This document shows, in pieces, positions 19,157-28,715 of a DNA stretch of 64,000 nt. This DNA comes from Novosphingobium sp. Gsoil 351 (GTDB taxonomy: Bacteria; Pseudomonadota; Alphaproteobacteria; Sphingomonadales; Sphingomonadaceae). The translations under genes and the position numbers were made by a program. Numbering within the stretch: the stretch's first letter is position 1; every line of letters begins with the position of its first letter. The stretch spans positions 3,563,501 to 3,627,500 of the forward strand of contig NZ_CP046120.1 of NCBI RefSeq assembly GCF_009707465.1, given 5' to 3'. The notes under the pieces are model-generated. The model searched no databases. It saw only the letters and a list, made by a program, of their open reading frames with translations, and was not told where the DNA came from.

Positions 19157-20307
19157 CCCGCACCCTCTCCATCCTCGGCGCGACCGGCTCGATCGGCGCC
19201 TCCACGCTCGACCTGATCCGGCGCGAACGCGACAATTGGCGCGTCGTCGCGCTCACCGCCAACTGCCAGGCGCGCGAGCTGGCGGCTTTGGCGCGCGAGT
19301 TTTCCGCCGAGGTCGCGGTCGTCGCCGACGAATCCTGCCTCGCCGAACTGCGCGAAGCCCTGTCCGGTACCGGCATCGCCACCGCCGCCGGACTCGCCGC
19401 GCTGATCGAGGCCGCCGCGCGGCCCGCCGACATCGTTCTCGCCGCGATCGTCGGCACCGCGGGCCTCGCGCCGACGATGGCCGCGATCGAGCAGGGGCGG
19501 ATCGTCGCGCTGGCCAACAAGGAAGCGCTGGTCTCGGCGGGTGACGTCATGACGGCGGCGGTGGCGCGGTGCGGCACGACGCTGCTGCCCGTGGACTCCG
19601 AGCACAACGCGATCTTCCAGTGCCTCGCGGGCAACGATGTGGCGCACGTCCGCTCGATCACGCTCACCGCCAGCGGAGGGCCGTTCCGCGACTGGAGCCA
19701 CGCGCAGCTCGCCGCCGCCACCCCGGCGCAGGCGGTGCGTCATCCCAACTGGGACATGGGCGCCAAGATCAGCGTGGACAGCGCCACGATGTTCAACAAG
19801 GGGCTCGAGCTGATCGAGGCGCACCACCTGTTCCCGGTCGGCCACGAACGCCTGCGGATCGTGGTCCACCCGCAGTCGGTGGTGCATTCGATGGTCGAAT
19901 ACCGCGACGGCTCGACGCTGGCGCAGCTCGGCCCTTCGGACATGCGCGTGCCGATCGCCAACGTCCTCGCCTGGCCGGCGCGGATGGACACCCCGTGCGC
20001 CCCGCTCGATCTGGCCGCGCTGGGCGAACTTACCTTCCGCGCGCCCGACGAGGAGCGCTTTCCCGCGACCGCACTGGCGCGCGCGGCGGTGCAGGCGGGC
20101 GGCGCGGCCCCCGCCGTCCTCAACGCCGCCAACGAGATCGCGGTCGCGGCGTTTCTGGCTGGACACATTCCGTTCACCCGGATCGCCGCATATGTGGCAC
20201 AAGTGCTGGCGCAAACCGCGCTGCCCGCCCCGGCGACGCTTGCCGAGGTGATCGCGGTCGATGCCGAAGCCCGGTCGCGGGCGCGCGCCCTGATGGAGTT
20301 CGCCTGA
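19153..20307 (+). CDS. dxr: 1-deoxy-D-xylulose 5-phosphate reductoisomerase
   Basis: Second step of the MEP isoprenoid pathway, NADPH dependent. The N-terminal Rossmann motif is LGATGSIGAS. LANKEAL, the metal site in PVDSEHNAIFQ, and SGGPFRDW with the catalytic flap are present, and NWDMGAKISVDSATM is a strong family signature given here in part. Length 384 residues. Placed between cdsA and rseP as in most proteobacteria; its product ultimately supplies UppS and the polyprenyl synthase at the left edge. Confidence 0.97.
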   Translation: MTRTLSILGATGSIGASTLDLIRRERDNWRVVALTANCQARELAALAREFSAEVAVVADESCLAELREALSGTGIATAAGLAALIEAAARPADIVLAAIVGTAGLAPTMAAIEQGRIVALANKEALVSAGDVMTAAVARCGTTLLPVDSEHNAIFQCLAGNDVAHVRSITLTASGGPFRDWSHAQLAAATPAQAVRHPNWDMGAKISVDSATMFNKGLELIEAHHLFPVGHERLRIVVHPQSVVHSMVEYRDGSTLAQLGPSDMRVPIANVLAWPARMDTPCAPLDLAALGELTFRAPDEERFPATALARAAVQAGGAAPAVLNAANEIAVAAFLAGHIPFTRIAAYVAQVLAQTALPAPATLAEVIAVDAEARSRARALMEFA

Positions 20308-20308
20308 G

Positions 20309-21430
20309 TTGGATCAGATCGTTCACCCCGTTTTCGCGATGTACGTGCTCGGCTTCTTCCTGCTGCTCGGGCCGCTGGTCACGATCCATGAGCTCGGCCA
20401 CTACCTGGTCGGGCGTTGGTGCGGAGTGCGGGCGGACGTGTTCTCGATCGGCTTCGGCAGGGAGCTGACCGGGTGGACCGACAAGCGCGGCACGCGGTGG
20501 AAACTGTCGGCGCTGCCGCTGGGCGGCTACGTCCAGTTCGCGGGCGACATGAACCCGGCGAGCCAGCCCGACGCCGAATGGCTCAAGCTGCCCGCCGCAG
20601 AACGCAACGTCTGCTTCCAGGCCCAGCCGCTGTGGCAGCGCGCACTGATCGTGCTGGCGGGACCGGCGGCCAACTTCATCGCGGCGATCGCGATCCTCGC
20701 CGCGTTCCTGATGGCCTATGGCCAGATCGTCGCCGCGCCGACCATCGGCAAGGTCGAGGCCGGATCGGTCGCCGCCGCGGCGGGCTTGCGAACGGGCGAC
20801 CGGATCGTCTCGATCGGCGGGTCCGAGGTCGGCGAATTCGGCGACATCAGCCGGCTGGTCGCACCCCACCCGCGCGAAACCATGGCGGTTCGCCTGGTCC
20901 GCGACGGCGCGCCGCTTAACCTGTCGCTGGTCACCGCGGGCAAGACCGAGCGCGACGAGTTCGGCAACACCTTCGTGCGCGGCTATCTAGGCATCGGGCC
21001 TGCCGCGGTCGAGGCGCGGCCGGTCAATCCGGTCCAGGCGGTTGGCCTGGCGATCGGTCAGACCCGCGACATGGTCGCCCTGATGGTCACCGGAATCGGC
21101 CAGATCGTCACCGGCAAGCGCAGCGTCGACGAGCTGGGCGGGCCGCTCAAGATCGCCAAGTTTTCGGGCGAGCAGTTGAGCCTGGGCTGGCGGGCTTTCG
21201 TCGCCTTCGCGGCGTTCATCTCAATTAACTTGGGGTTCATCAACCTGCTGCCAATTCCGGTCCTCGACGGAGGGCATCTGGCTTTCTACGCGGCCGAGGC
21301 GATCCGGCGCAAACCGGCCAGTGCGAAAAGCCAGGAATGGGCGTTTCGCACCGGGGTCGCGTTCGTGGTGGCGCTGATGCTGTTCGTGACCTTCAACGAC
21401 ATCGCGTCGCTCAAGGTGTTCGGCGGCTGA
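20309..21430 (+). CDS. rseP: Site-2 intramembrane metalloprotease RseP
   Basis: Membrane zinc protease that cuts anti-sigma factors or remnant signal peptides in the membrane. The HExxH motif is TIHELGHY (His27, Glu28, His31), a PDZ domain lies in the middle around KVEAGSVAAAAGLRTGD, and the second active-site motif NLLPIPVLDGGH is in a C-terminal membrane helix. I place the start at TTG, two bases after dxr, because the HExxH is only 27 residues away; ATG 20339 is the alternative. Length 373 residues. Confidence 0.94.
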   Translation: MDQIVHPVFAMYVLGFFLLLGPLVTIHELGHYLVGRWCGVRADVFSIGFGRELTGWTDKRGTRWKLSALPLGGYVQFAGDMNPASQPDAEWLKLPAAERNVCFQAQPLWQRALIVLAGPAANFIAAIAILAAFLMAYGQIVAAPTIGKVEAGSVAAAAGLRTGDRIVSIGGSEVGEFGDISRLVAPHPRETMAVRLVRDGAPLNLSLVTAGKTERDEFGNTFVRGYLGIGPAAVEARPVNPVQAVGLAIGQTRDMVALMVTGIGQIVTGKRSVDELGGPLKIAKFSGEQLSLGWRAFVAFAAFISINLGFINLLPIPVLDGGHLAFYAAEAIRRKPASAKSQEWAFRTGVAFVVALMLFVTFNDIASLKVFGG

Positions 21431-21620
21431 CCACACGTTCTGGGTGTGGGCCGGATGGTTTGGGCTTGCGAAACGAGGCTGTTTTCCACTGTTTGCGGGG
21501 GCAATGACTGCTTGATCGGCCCTTGATCGACTGGGGGCTATCGGGCAGAGGGCGGCGACTGTTGGCCGGTGGCCGGGTAGCCCCGCGCCGCTCACTCGAG
21601 TGACGGAAAGATATCACGCA

Positions 21621-24392
21621 ATGACGGGACGCACTTCGGCACAGGTTCGCATGGCTCGCCAGTCATGCCGCCCGCTGCCCCGCCTTGGCGCTGCGCTGCT
21701 GGCCGGAACGATCCTCACGGGAATGCCGCTGGCGGCGTTCGCCCAGGCGGCGGGACCGGCGGCGACCACAACCGCAAGCGCGCCCGCGCCCGCGCCTGCC
21801 GAGGCGGCGCCCGTCGTCGCGGCCCCGGTGACGATCTCGTCGGTCACCGTCAGCGGCGCACAGCGGCTCGAGCCCGATACGATCCGCTCGTACGTTCAGT
21901 TGCGGCCCGGCCAGGTCTATTCGCAGGCGTTGGCCGACCAGGCGCTCAAGGATCTCTACGCGACCGAGCTGTTCAGCGAAGTCCAGATCCGCAACGACAA
22001 CGGCGTCGTGGTGATCGAGGTCAAGGAGAACCCGGTGATCAACCGCGTGATCCTGGAAGGCAACAAGCGCCTCAAGGACGAGAAGATCAATCCCGAGATC
22101 AAGCTCGCGCCGCGGCAGATCTTCACCCGGTCCAAGGTCCGCGCCGACGTTTCCCGGATCATCGAGCTGTACAAGCGCCAGGGCCGGTTCGCGGCCACGG
22201 TCGAGCCCAAGATGGTCCAGCTCGACCAGAACCGCGTCGACGTGGTGTTCGAGATCAGCGAAGGGCCCAAGTCCAAGGTCCGCCAGATCAACATCATCGG
22301 CAACGAGAAGTTCGGCGACGGCGACCTCAAGGGCCAGATGGTCACCAAGGAAGCGCGCTTCACCCGCCTGCTTTCGGGCGGCACCAGCTACGATCCCGAT
22401 CGCCTGGCGTTCGACCAGCAGAAGCTGCGCCAGTACTACCTGACCCAGGGCTATGCCGACTTCCGCGTGGTTTCCGCGGTGGCCGAGCTGACCCCGGACA
22501 AGAAGGACTTCATCATCACCTACGTCGTCGAGGAAGGCGAACGCTACAAGTTCGGCGACGTGAAGGTGGAAAGCCAGTTGCGCGAGTTCGACGGCGACAA
22601 GGTCGCGGCGCGGCTGCGGATGAAGAAGGGCGACTGGTACAACGCCAAGCTGGTCGAGGACACGGTCGAGCAGCTTCAGGAATCGGTCGGCACCTTCGGC
22701 TATGCCTTCGCCGACGTCCGCCCCGAATTCCAGCGCAACAAGGCCGATCTCACGATGGGGATCACCTATGTCCTCAACGAGGCGCCGCGGGTCTACATCG
22801 AGAAGGTCGAGGTCAACGGCAACACGCTGACCCAGGACAAGGTCATCCGCCGCGAGTTCCGCCTGGCCGAGGGCGACGCGTTCAACACCTTCCAGGTCAA
22901 GCGCTCGACCAACCGGATCAAGTCGCTCGGCTATTTCCAGGAAAAGTTCGAAGTCGAGCAGAAGCCCGGCAGCGCGCCCGACCGGATCATCCTCGAGGCC
23001 AACGTCGAGGAAAAGCCGACCGGGCAGCTCCAGCTTTCGGCCGGATTCTCGAGCCTCGAAAGCTTCATCCTCCAGGCTTCGATCCAGCAGAACAACTTCC
23101 GCGGGCGCGGCCAGACGGTCGGCGCCAGCGCGAACTATTCGCGCTATTCCAAGAGCGCCGAGATCAGCTTCACCGAGCCGTACCTGTTCGACAAGAACGT
23201 CTCGGCCGGCGCGGACATCTATCGCCGCGACTACAACAGCTTCAACTTCGTCAACAGCAACCGCAACACGCTGTACAAGCAGACCACCACCGGCTTCCAG
23301 GGCCGGGTCGGCGTGCCGCTGACCGAATTCGTCACCGCGGTCGCCCGCTACACGCTCAACTACGACGACGTGACGCTCGACCGGAACCAGTTCTTCACCC
23401 CGGACACCAGCGGCAACCTGAGCTGCAACCCGCTGCTCGCGGGCCGCTATCTGTGCGATGCGCTGGGGCAGCGGACGAGCTCGATCGTCGGCCTCTCGCT
23501 GATCTACGACACGCTCGACAACCGCGCGCGCCCGACCCGTGGGCAGACCGCGGTCCTGAGCGGCGATTTTGCCGGCTTGGGCGGTTCGGTCAAATACGCC
23601 CGCGCGCGGTTCAACGCGGCCAAGTACTGGCCGGTGCACGGCAACTTCATCTTCTCGATCTCGGGCGAGGCGGGCGCGATCAAGTCGCTTCAGAACCGTG
23701 CTGGGGCGGGGGTCGACGACATTCGCCTGACCGACCGCTTCTATCTGGGCGAGCCGCAGCTGCGCGGCTTCGACATCCGCGGGGTCGGCCCGCGGGTGCT
23801 GCGCATCCCCTATATCGACGACGACAACAATCCCGCGACGCCGTCGGTTCTGTCGAAGGATCGCAAGCAGTTCACCGACGACGCGCTGGGCGGCAAGTTC
23901 TATTACCTGGCCCACGCCGAACTGGAGATTCCGCTCGGTTCCGGCGCCAAGGAGCTGGGGCTGCGGCCTTCGATCTTCGCCGACATCGGCTCGCTGTTCG
24001 GGATCAAGAACCCGATCGTGCTCGATCGTCCCAATGGCGATTTCATCGCCCAGCGCGATGCCAACGGCAATCCGTTGTTCACCCAGGTCGACATGGCGAG
24101 CCTGGTCGGCGGGGTCTGCACGGCGTCGGCCACCTCGACCACGACGAACATGACCAACCCCAATCCGCCATCGTGCCTGACCAGCGCCGCCAACACGCCC
24201 CAGGGCACGCAAATCCCCCCGTTCAAGGAAGTGTTCTTCGGCGACAGCCCGCGGCCGCGCGTCTCGGTCGGCATCGGGGTGAACTGGAACTCGCCGTTCG
24301 GTCCGTTCCGCATCGATTTCGCCAAAGTGCTGATGAAGCAGAAGGGCGACGACACCAAAGCCTTCACATTCAACGTAGGAACCCAATTCTGA
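21621..24392 (+). CDS. bamA: Outer membrane protein assembly factor BamA
   Basis: Core of the BAM machine that inserts beta-barrels. A signal peptide ending near AAFAQA is followed by an Ala/Pro-rich linker, five POTRA domains (the first from ISSVTVSGAQRLE), and an Omp85 barrel with the VRGF/IRGF-type motif seen as LRGFDIRGVGP. The C-terminus FNVGTQF ends in Phe, as barrels do. GGAAAG lies about ten bases before ATG 21621; a GTG 21 bases upstream is the alternative. Overlaps skp by one base. Confidence 0.96.
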   Translation: MTGRTSAQVRMARQSCRPLPRLGAALLAGTILTGMPLAAFAQAAGPAATTTASAPAPAPAEAAPVVAAPVTISSVTVSGAQRLEPDTIRSYVQLRPGQVYSQALADQALKDLYATELFSEVQIRNDNGVVVIEVKENPVINRVILEGNKRLKDEKINPEIKLAPRQIFTRSKVRADVSRIIELYKRQGRFAATVEPKMVQLDQNRVDVVFEISEGPKSKVRQINIIGNEKFGDGDLKGQMVTKEARFTRLLSGGTSYDPDRLAFDQQKLRQYYLTQGYADFRVVSAVAELTPDKKDFIITYVVEEGERYKFGDVKVESQLREFDGDKVAARLRMKKGDWYNAKLVEDTVEQLQESVGTFGYAFADVRPEFQRNKADLTMGITYVLNEAPRVYIEKVEVNGNTLTQDKVIRREFRLAEGDAFNTFQVKRSTNRIKSLGYFQEKFEVEQKPGSAPDRIILEANVEEKPTGQLQLSAGFSSLESFILQASIQQNNFRGRGQTVGASANYSRYSKSAEISFTEPYLFDKNVSAGADIYRRDYNSFNFVNSNRNTLYKQTTTGFQGRVGVPLTEFVTAVARYTLNYDDVTLDRNQFFTPDTSGNLSCNPLLAGRYLCDALGQRTSSIVGLSLIYDTLDNRARPTRGQTAVLSGDFAGLGGSVKYARARFNAAKYWPVHGNFIFSISGEAGAIKSLQNRAGAGVDDIRLTDRFYLGEPQLRGFDIRGVGPRVLRIPYIDDDNNPATPSVLSKDRKQFTDDALGGKFYYLAHAELEIPLGSGAKELGLRPSIFADIGSLFGIKNPIVLDRPNGDFIAQRDANGNPLFTQVDMASLVGGVCTASATSTTTNMTNPNPPSCLTSAANTPQGTQIPPFKEVFFGDSPRPRVSVGIGVNWNSPFGPFRIDFAKVLMKQKGDDTKAFTFNVGTQF

Positions 24393-25081
24393 TGAAGATC
24401 ATGTCCAAGTCGCTTGTGGCCGCCAGCCTGTTGCTGGCCGGCTCGCAGTTCGCGTTCGTCGTCCCCGCCGCCGCGCAGGCGGTCAAGGGTATCGCGGTCG
24501 CCAATCCCACCGCGATCGTCGCGCTGTCCAACGCGTTCAAGGTCGCCGAAACCCAGCGTCCGGTCACCTACAAGGCGCAGATCGACCAGGCCAACGCACG
24601 CAAGGCCCAGATCGAGGCGCAGCTGCGCCCGATGGCGGCCAAGCTGCAGACCGACGCGCAGGCGCCGAATGCCGCCAGCAACCAGGCCGCGCTGCAGCAG
24701 CAGTATGCGCAGATCCAGCAGATCGAACAGTCCGGCCAGAACGAGATCAACCAGATCCTCCAGCCGGTCGCGCTGAGCCGCGCCTATGTGATCGAGCAGA
24801 TCGGCGACAAGCTGGAGCAGGCGACCAAGCAGGCGATGGCCAAGCAGAAGATCGAAATCCTGCTGGATTCGCAGTCGGTGATCAACGCCGGCGAGACCTA
24901 CAACCTCAACCAGGCGATCCTTAACGAGGTGAACGCGATCCTGCCCAGCGCGCAGCTCGTGCCCCCCGCCGGCTGGCTCCCGCGCCAGCAGCGCGAGGCG
25001 CAGGCGCAGCAGCAGGGCGCCGCGCCCGCTCCGGCCGCCGCTGCTCCGGCCACGCCGAGCACGAAGCCCAAAGGCCGCTGA
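24392..25081 (+). CDS. skp: OmpH/Skp-family periplasmic chaperone
   Basis: A 229-residue secreted helical protein: a signal peptide ending VPAAAQA, then a short strand ([17 protein letters not shown]) and long Gln-rich coiled-coil helices that would form the grip around unfolded outer-membrane proteins. The C-terminal 30 residues are a Gln/Ala/Pro tail not found in E. coli Skp. ATG overlaps the bamA stop (TGATG), matching the functional link. Confidence 0.9.
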   Translation: MKIMSKSLVAASLLLAGSQFAFVVPAAAQAVKGIAVANPTAIVALSNAFKVAETQRPVTYKAQIDQANARKAQIEAQLRPMAAKLQTDAQAPNAASNQAALQQQYAQIQQIEQSGQNEINQILQPVALSRAYVIEQIGDKLEQATKQAMAKQKIEILLDSQSVINAGETYNLNQAILNEVNAILPSAQLVPPAGWLPRQQREAQAQQQGAAPAPAAAAPATPSTKPKGR

Positions 25082-25103
25082 TCGAGCGACCCGGGGGCAG
25101 GGG

Positions 25104-25610
25104 ATGAGCGAGGACACTCCGAACACGGGCGCGGCGGCTTCCAGCGATGGGGGCGCCGCGCCGGTTTCGTTCGACATCCAGCGCGTGCTCCACACGCTCC
25201 CGCACCGCTATCCGCTGCTGCTGGTCGATCGCGTCGCGGCGCTGACGATCGGCGAGACGATCCACGCGGTGAAGGCGGTGACCTTCAATGAGCAGTTCTT
25301 CCAGGGCCACTTCCCCGGCCGCCCGATCATGCCCGGCGTGCTCCAGATCGAGGCGCTGGCGCAAGCCGCCGCGATCCTCGCGATCGAGACGCTGGAACTC
25401 AGCGGAAGCGGCAAGCTCGTCTATTTCATGGCGATCGAGGAAGCCAAGTTCCGCGCGCCGGTGGAGCCGGGCTGCCTGCTCGATCTCCACGTCGGCTTCG
25501 TCCAGAAGCGCGCGCGGGTGTGCAAGTTCTGGGGCCGGGCGGAAGTGAACGGCAAAGTCACCTGCGACGTCAAGTTCACCGCGATGGTGGCCGATCCGCC
25601 GAGCGTTTGA
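25104..25610 (+). CDS. fabZ: 3-hydroxyacyl-ACP dehydratase FabZ
   Basis: Hot-dog-fold dehydratase of fatty-acid synthesis. Catalytic His69 is in [11 protein letters not shown] and Glu83 in QIEALAQ. The N-terminus has a 20-residue Ser/Ala/Gly-rich extension before the family core [15 protein letters not shown]. In most proteobacteria fabZ lies between lpxD and lpxA; here it follows skp by 22 bases with no lpx gene on either side. Confidence 0.96.
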   Translation: MSEDTPNTGAAASSDGGAAPVSFDIQRVLHTLPHRYPLLLVDRVAALTIGETIHAVKAVTFNEQFFQGHFPGRPIMPGVLQIEALAQAAAILAIETLELSGSGKLVYFMAIEEAKFRAPVEPGCLLDLHVGFVQKRARVCKFWGRAEVNGKVTCDVKFTAMVADPPSV

Positions 25611-25732
25611 CAACCCGGCCTTCGCCGGGGCGACGGGCAGGATTTGAGCGGTTGCAAATTCCCCCACCCCTCGCTATGCGCGCCGCTCTTTCAGACCGGT
25701 CGGAACCGGTCGCCTCACGAAAGCCCAGACCC

Positions 25733-25960
25733 ATGAAGCCCGAAGGCCACCCCGATTACCACACCATCAAGGTCCAGATGACCGATGGCACCACGTTCGA
25801 GACCCGCTCCACCTGGGGCAAGGAAGGCGACACGCTGGTCCTCGAAATCGACCCGACCAGCCACCCGGCGTGGACTGGCGACAACAAGCGCCTGGTCAAC
25901 GAAGGCGGCCGCGTCGCCCAGTTCAACAAGCGCTTCGGCGGGCTGAGCCTGAAGAAGTAA
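25733..25960 (+). CDS. rpmE: Ribosomal protein L31
   Basis: A 75-residue large-subunit protein with the L31 pattern [20 protein letters not shown], quoted in part, and HPAWTG near the end. It lacks the CxxC zinc ligands, so it is the zinc-independent form typical of alphaproteobacteria. It ends in a run of basic residues. A strong terminator follows 23 bases after the stop. Confidence 0.94.
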   Translation: MKPEGHPDYHTIKVQMTDGTTFETRSTWGKEGDTLVLEIDPTSHPAWTGDNKRLVNEGGRVAQFNKRFGGLSLKK

Positions 25961-25983
25961 GGCTTCGCGCAACACGCAAACGG

Positions 25984-26013
25984 AAAGGGCGGCCCGCGAG
26001 CCGCCCTTTTTCG
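25984..26013 (+). terminator. Intrinsic terminator after rpmE
   Basis: AAAGGGCGGC pairs with GCCGCCCTTT across a six-base loop and runs into TTCG. A textbook Rho-independent structure. Confidence 0.88.
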
Positions 26014-26027
26014 TTTCGGGCTCCTGA

Positions 26028-26136
26028 TCCTCCCCTGCAAGGGGAGGTGCCCCGAAGGGGCGGAGGGGTGTCCACGCCAGCATCGACACCCCTCCGTCAG
26101 CCCAAGAGGGCTGCCACCTCCCCTTCCAGAGGAGGA
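26028..26136. repeat. Palindromic repeat, CTCCCCTGCAAGGGGAG type
   Basis: An outer pair of CTCCCC/GGGGAG hairpins brackets inner arms around GGAGGGGTGT and ACACCCCTCC. A close relative forms the 5' coding part of gspJ at 30.5 kb. This copy lies between the rpmE terminator and the 3' end of azoR. Confidence 0.85.
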
Positions 26137-26142
26137 TTGCGT

Positions 26143-26694
26143 TCAGGCCGCCAGCTTCAACGCCGCCTCGGTCGCGCCCGCCAGCGCCTGCTCGCGCTGC
26201 TCGGCGCCCAGGGCGATCCCTTCCGCCAGCACGAATTCGGGCACGATCCCGATGAAGCCGAACGCCGCGCGCAGATAGCTTTCGACGTGCTCCAGGCCCG
26301 CCGCCGGGCTGCCCGCGCCGTACAGCCCGCCGCGCGAGAGGGCGACGATCACCCGGCGCCCGCCCGCCAGGCCCTCGGGGCCGGTCGCGGTGTAGCGAAA
26401 GGTCACGCCCGCCAGCAGGATGCGGTCGATCCACGCCTTGAGCTGGGTCGGCACCGTAAAGTTGTACATCGGCGCGCCGATTACGATCGTGTCGGCGGCC
26501 AGGAACTCGTCGACCGCCTCGCGCTCGGCCAGCGCGGGCAAGGTGAGGTGCGGCAGCGGGTCTGCGGCGAGGTCGCGGTGGATCACCACCCCGCCGCTCA
26601 CCGCCGCGACCGAATCGACGATCGCCTTCGAAACCTGGCGGCTGACGCTGGAGTCGCCGGTGATGCTGCTGTCGATGTGGAGTATGGTCATCAT
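26143..26694 (-). CDS. azoR: FMN-dependent NADH-azoreductase
   Basis: Flavodoxin-fold quinone/azo reductase of 183 residues. The FMN phosphate site is [16 protein letters not shown], with the family [17 protein letters not shown] loop (quoted in part as PMYNFTVP) that holds the isoalloxazine ring, and LSRGGLYG. It probably protects against electrophilic quinones. It is divergent from an HxlR-type regulator, which is the usual arrangement for HxlR-controlled reductases. Confidence 0.93.
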   Translation of the reverse strand: MMTILHIDSSITGDSSVSRQVSKAIVDSVAAVSGGVVIHRDLAADPLPHLTLPALAEREAVDEFLAADTIVIGAPMYNFTVPTQLKAWIDRILLAGVTFRYTATGPEGLAGGRRVIVALSRGGLYGAGSPAAGLEHVESYLRAAFGFIGIVPEFVLAEGIALGAEQREQALAGATEAALKLAA

Positions 26695-26812
26695 TGTATC
26701 CTTGGTATTGATTTGTTACTGACGCACTCCACATAACCACCAGCCGCCGAGTCGCAAGACGGCACTTTTTCGTTACTCAGGCACAATTTTGTTACCGCCT
26801 CGGAGAACTCAG
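26695..26812. promoter_or_regulatory. Divergent azoR/hxlR control region with GTTAC repeats
   Basis: The 118-base gap holds three similar sites in one orientation: TTGTTACT (26713-26720), TCGTTACT (26770-26777) and TTGTTACC (26789-26796). One lies close to the azoR start and two close to the hxlR start. Direct repeats of this kind suit regulation of both genes by the HxlR dimer. Site function is inference. Confidence 0.5.
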
Positions 26813-27190
26813 ATGGACCACAATCCCGAAAGCCCGGCCTGCAAGGGCATCAACGAGGTGCTGTCGCGGATCGGCGACAAGTGGAGCATGCTGATCGTCG
26901 CCAACCTGTCCGAAGGCGCGCGCCGCTTCAGCGAACTGCGCCGCGCGATTCCCACGATCTCGCAGCGGATGCTGACGCTGACGCTGCGCGGGCTGGAACG
27001 CGACGGGCTGGTGACGCGCACCGTCACCCCCAGCATCCCCCCGCGGGTCGACTACGAACTCACCCCGCTCGGCCACTCGCTGCGCGGCCCGGTTTGCACG
27101 CTGTCGCAATGGGCGATCGACAACATCGACGCGATCCACGGCGCGCAAGATGCGTTCGACGAGGCGGGGGAGGTTGAGCGGGCGGCTTGA
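26813..27190 (+). CDS. HxlR-family winged-helix regulator
   Basis: A 125-residue DNA-binding protein. The pattern is typical: N-terminal Cys10 before the GDKWSMLIV helix, recognition helix in [19 protein letters not shown], and a wing with the [11 protein letters not shown] motif. Members such as YodB and QorR sense electrophiles through the conserved Cys, repressing a nearby reductase. The ATG gives the usual short N-terminus and is preceded by GGAG at 26802. Likely controls azoR and itself. Confidence 0.92.
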   Translation: MDHNPESPACKGINEVLSRIGDKWSMLIVANLSEGARRFSELRRAIPTISQRMLTLTLRGLERDGLVTRTVTPSIPPRVDYELTPLGHSLRGPVCTLSQWAIDNIDAIHGAQDAFDEAGEVERAA

Positions 27191-27348
27191 GCGATGTCTG
27201 GATTCGGGTGGTAAGCGGTCGACCGGCTTTCGGGAGAACACTTGATAATAGCGGCCCTCAACCGGGCGACCTCAAGATGGGGAGCCCAAGAAAATCGTAG
27301 CGGATTGAGGCACGAAAGCCTGCTTCTACTTTTGTTGCGCGACGTGCG

Positions 27349-28224
27349 TTAGGAGGGTCTAGCCAAGGCAATCCTGTTGCGACCTTCGCTCTTAGCGCGA
27401 TACAAAGCTTCGTCGACGGTTCGGAAGACCCCGTTGGCGTCGCGCCCGCCCACGAAGGAGGCGATTCCGAGCGAGGCCGTAACCTGGTCATAGGGCGGAT
27501 TGCCGGAATGCGGCTGCTGCAAGTCCGTGATGCTCGTGCGCACGGCGTCAAATAGGCTATGCGCGTCGACGTCGCGATCGGTGCGGACCGCCATGACGAA
27601 CTCCTCGCCTCCAATACGAAATAGCAAGTCATCCGCGCGGTGCAGATGGGATCGTAGTATCGTACCGATCTGCCGCAGGACCTCGTCCCCGGCGGCATGA
27701 CCATAAAGATCATTGTATTTCTTGAAGTTATCGACATCCATTATTGCCACCGACCGGATGTACTCGCCTCCGGTGTCTTCGACGAAGGGACGAAACTCGC
27801 GCGAGAACGCCAATCGGTTGCGCAGGCCTGTCAGGTGATCGAGCGTTGCGCTTCTCGCCTCAGTGACGTCGCTGAAGATCCAAATACGTGCATGCGTGTT
27901 GTCGAGTTCGCAGAACGGAACACTTCTCCTGGAGAATACCCGACCGTCCTTGAAACGTAACTCGTCCTCCGAAGGCTCCAAGCTTTCGTGCAGCCGCTCC
28001 ACTTCCGCCACGAAGCCAGCGGGATCGACGAGCTGATCCGTCACCATCGCCAGAGTCTTGCGATCATCGCGCGATCCGCAAGGAATACCCGGAATGTTCC
28101 AATAGCGTGCGAAAGCGCTGTTAGAATAGATAATCTTCCGACGCGCGTCCACCAAAAGCACGCCGTCCGGGAGGGCGTCAAGAGCACGCTCGAAGATCGA
28201 GCACTCCGCTTCCCCTGAGGACAT
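27349..28224 (-). CDS. PAS-GGDEF diguanylate cyclase
   Basis: N-terminal PAS domain (FERALDALPDGVLLVDA, then YSNSAFARYWN) and a C-terminal GGDEF domain starting at LDHLTGLRNR. The active site is GGEEF and an allosteric I-site RADD lies exactly five residues before it, so product-inhibited c-di-GMP synthesis is likely. No membrane segment is seen. The start is uncertain: I chose the ATG before SSGEAEC, but a GTG at 28254 or ATG at 28440 would add 10 or 72 residues. From this start, the stretch 28225-28715 holds nothing else I can support. Confidence 0.85.
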   Translation of the reverse strand: MSSGEAECSIFERALDALPDGVLLVDARRKIIYSNSAFARYWNIPGIPCGSRDDRKTLAMVTDQLVDPAGFVAEVERLHESLEPSEDELRFKDGRVFSRRSVPFCELDNTHARIWIFSDVTEARSATLDHLTGLRNRLAFSREFRPFVEDTGGEYIRSVAIMDVDNFKKYNDLYGHAAGDEVLRQIGTILRSHLHRADDLLFRIGGEEFVMAVRTDRDVDAHSLFDAVRTSITDLQQPHSGNPPYDQVTASLGIASFVGGRDANGVFRTVDEALYRAKSEGRNRIALARPS

Positions 28225-28715
28225 CAAGGGACTGGAAGATAGAGCTTGTGCCACGGCAGTTCCCAACCAAAACCCAGCTTTGAGCGACGAGTTTGAAGAT
28301 TGAGTTATTGAAGCTGCGGGGGCATCTCGTAGTCGCCGTAAGCAGCCAAAGGCGGTAGCGCCTTTTCGACTCTGCTCGGCTCGTGCATACAAGCGTAGGA
28401 GACGTGCGTCCCGCTGTTCACGGGTCAGCAACCATTCCACCGTTCGCGAATGGACGGCAGCTTACGGGAACGCCGAAGACGCGGCTGAGCGGCGACAATA
28501 GGGTCGTAACCAGCCGGTCCGAAATCGAATTTTCCTACACGCCGTGAATTTGCCATGACCCGCTCATGGCCCGGAGAATCGTCCCGAGGGCTGCGCGCAA
28601 CTGAAAGTCACACCAACTCGCGCCAGTCCGCCGAATTCTGGTTATGATCCAGGTTCTTGCGGAGAAATTCGGATTTTTTTGGAAAGGCGTTTCGCGGTCC
28701 ATCGACCGCCGAAAA

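Noticed and set aside
21663..24386. A 907-codon open frame antisense to bamA
   Set aside because: A shadow of a GC-rich gene: composition is Asp/Arg/Ala-rich with no domain signature, while the plus strand has complete BamA motifs.
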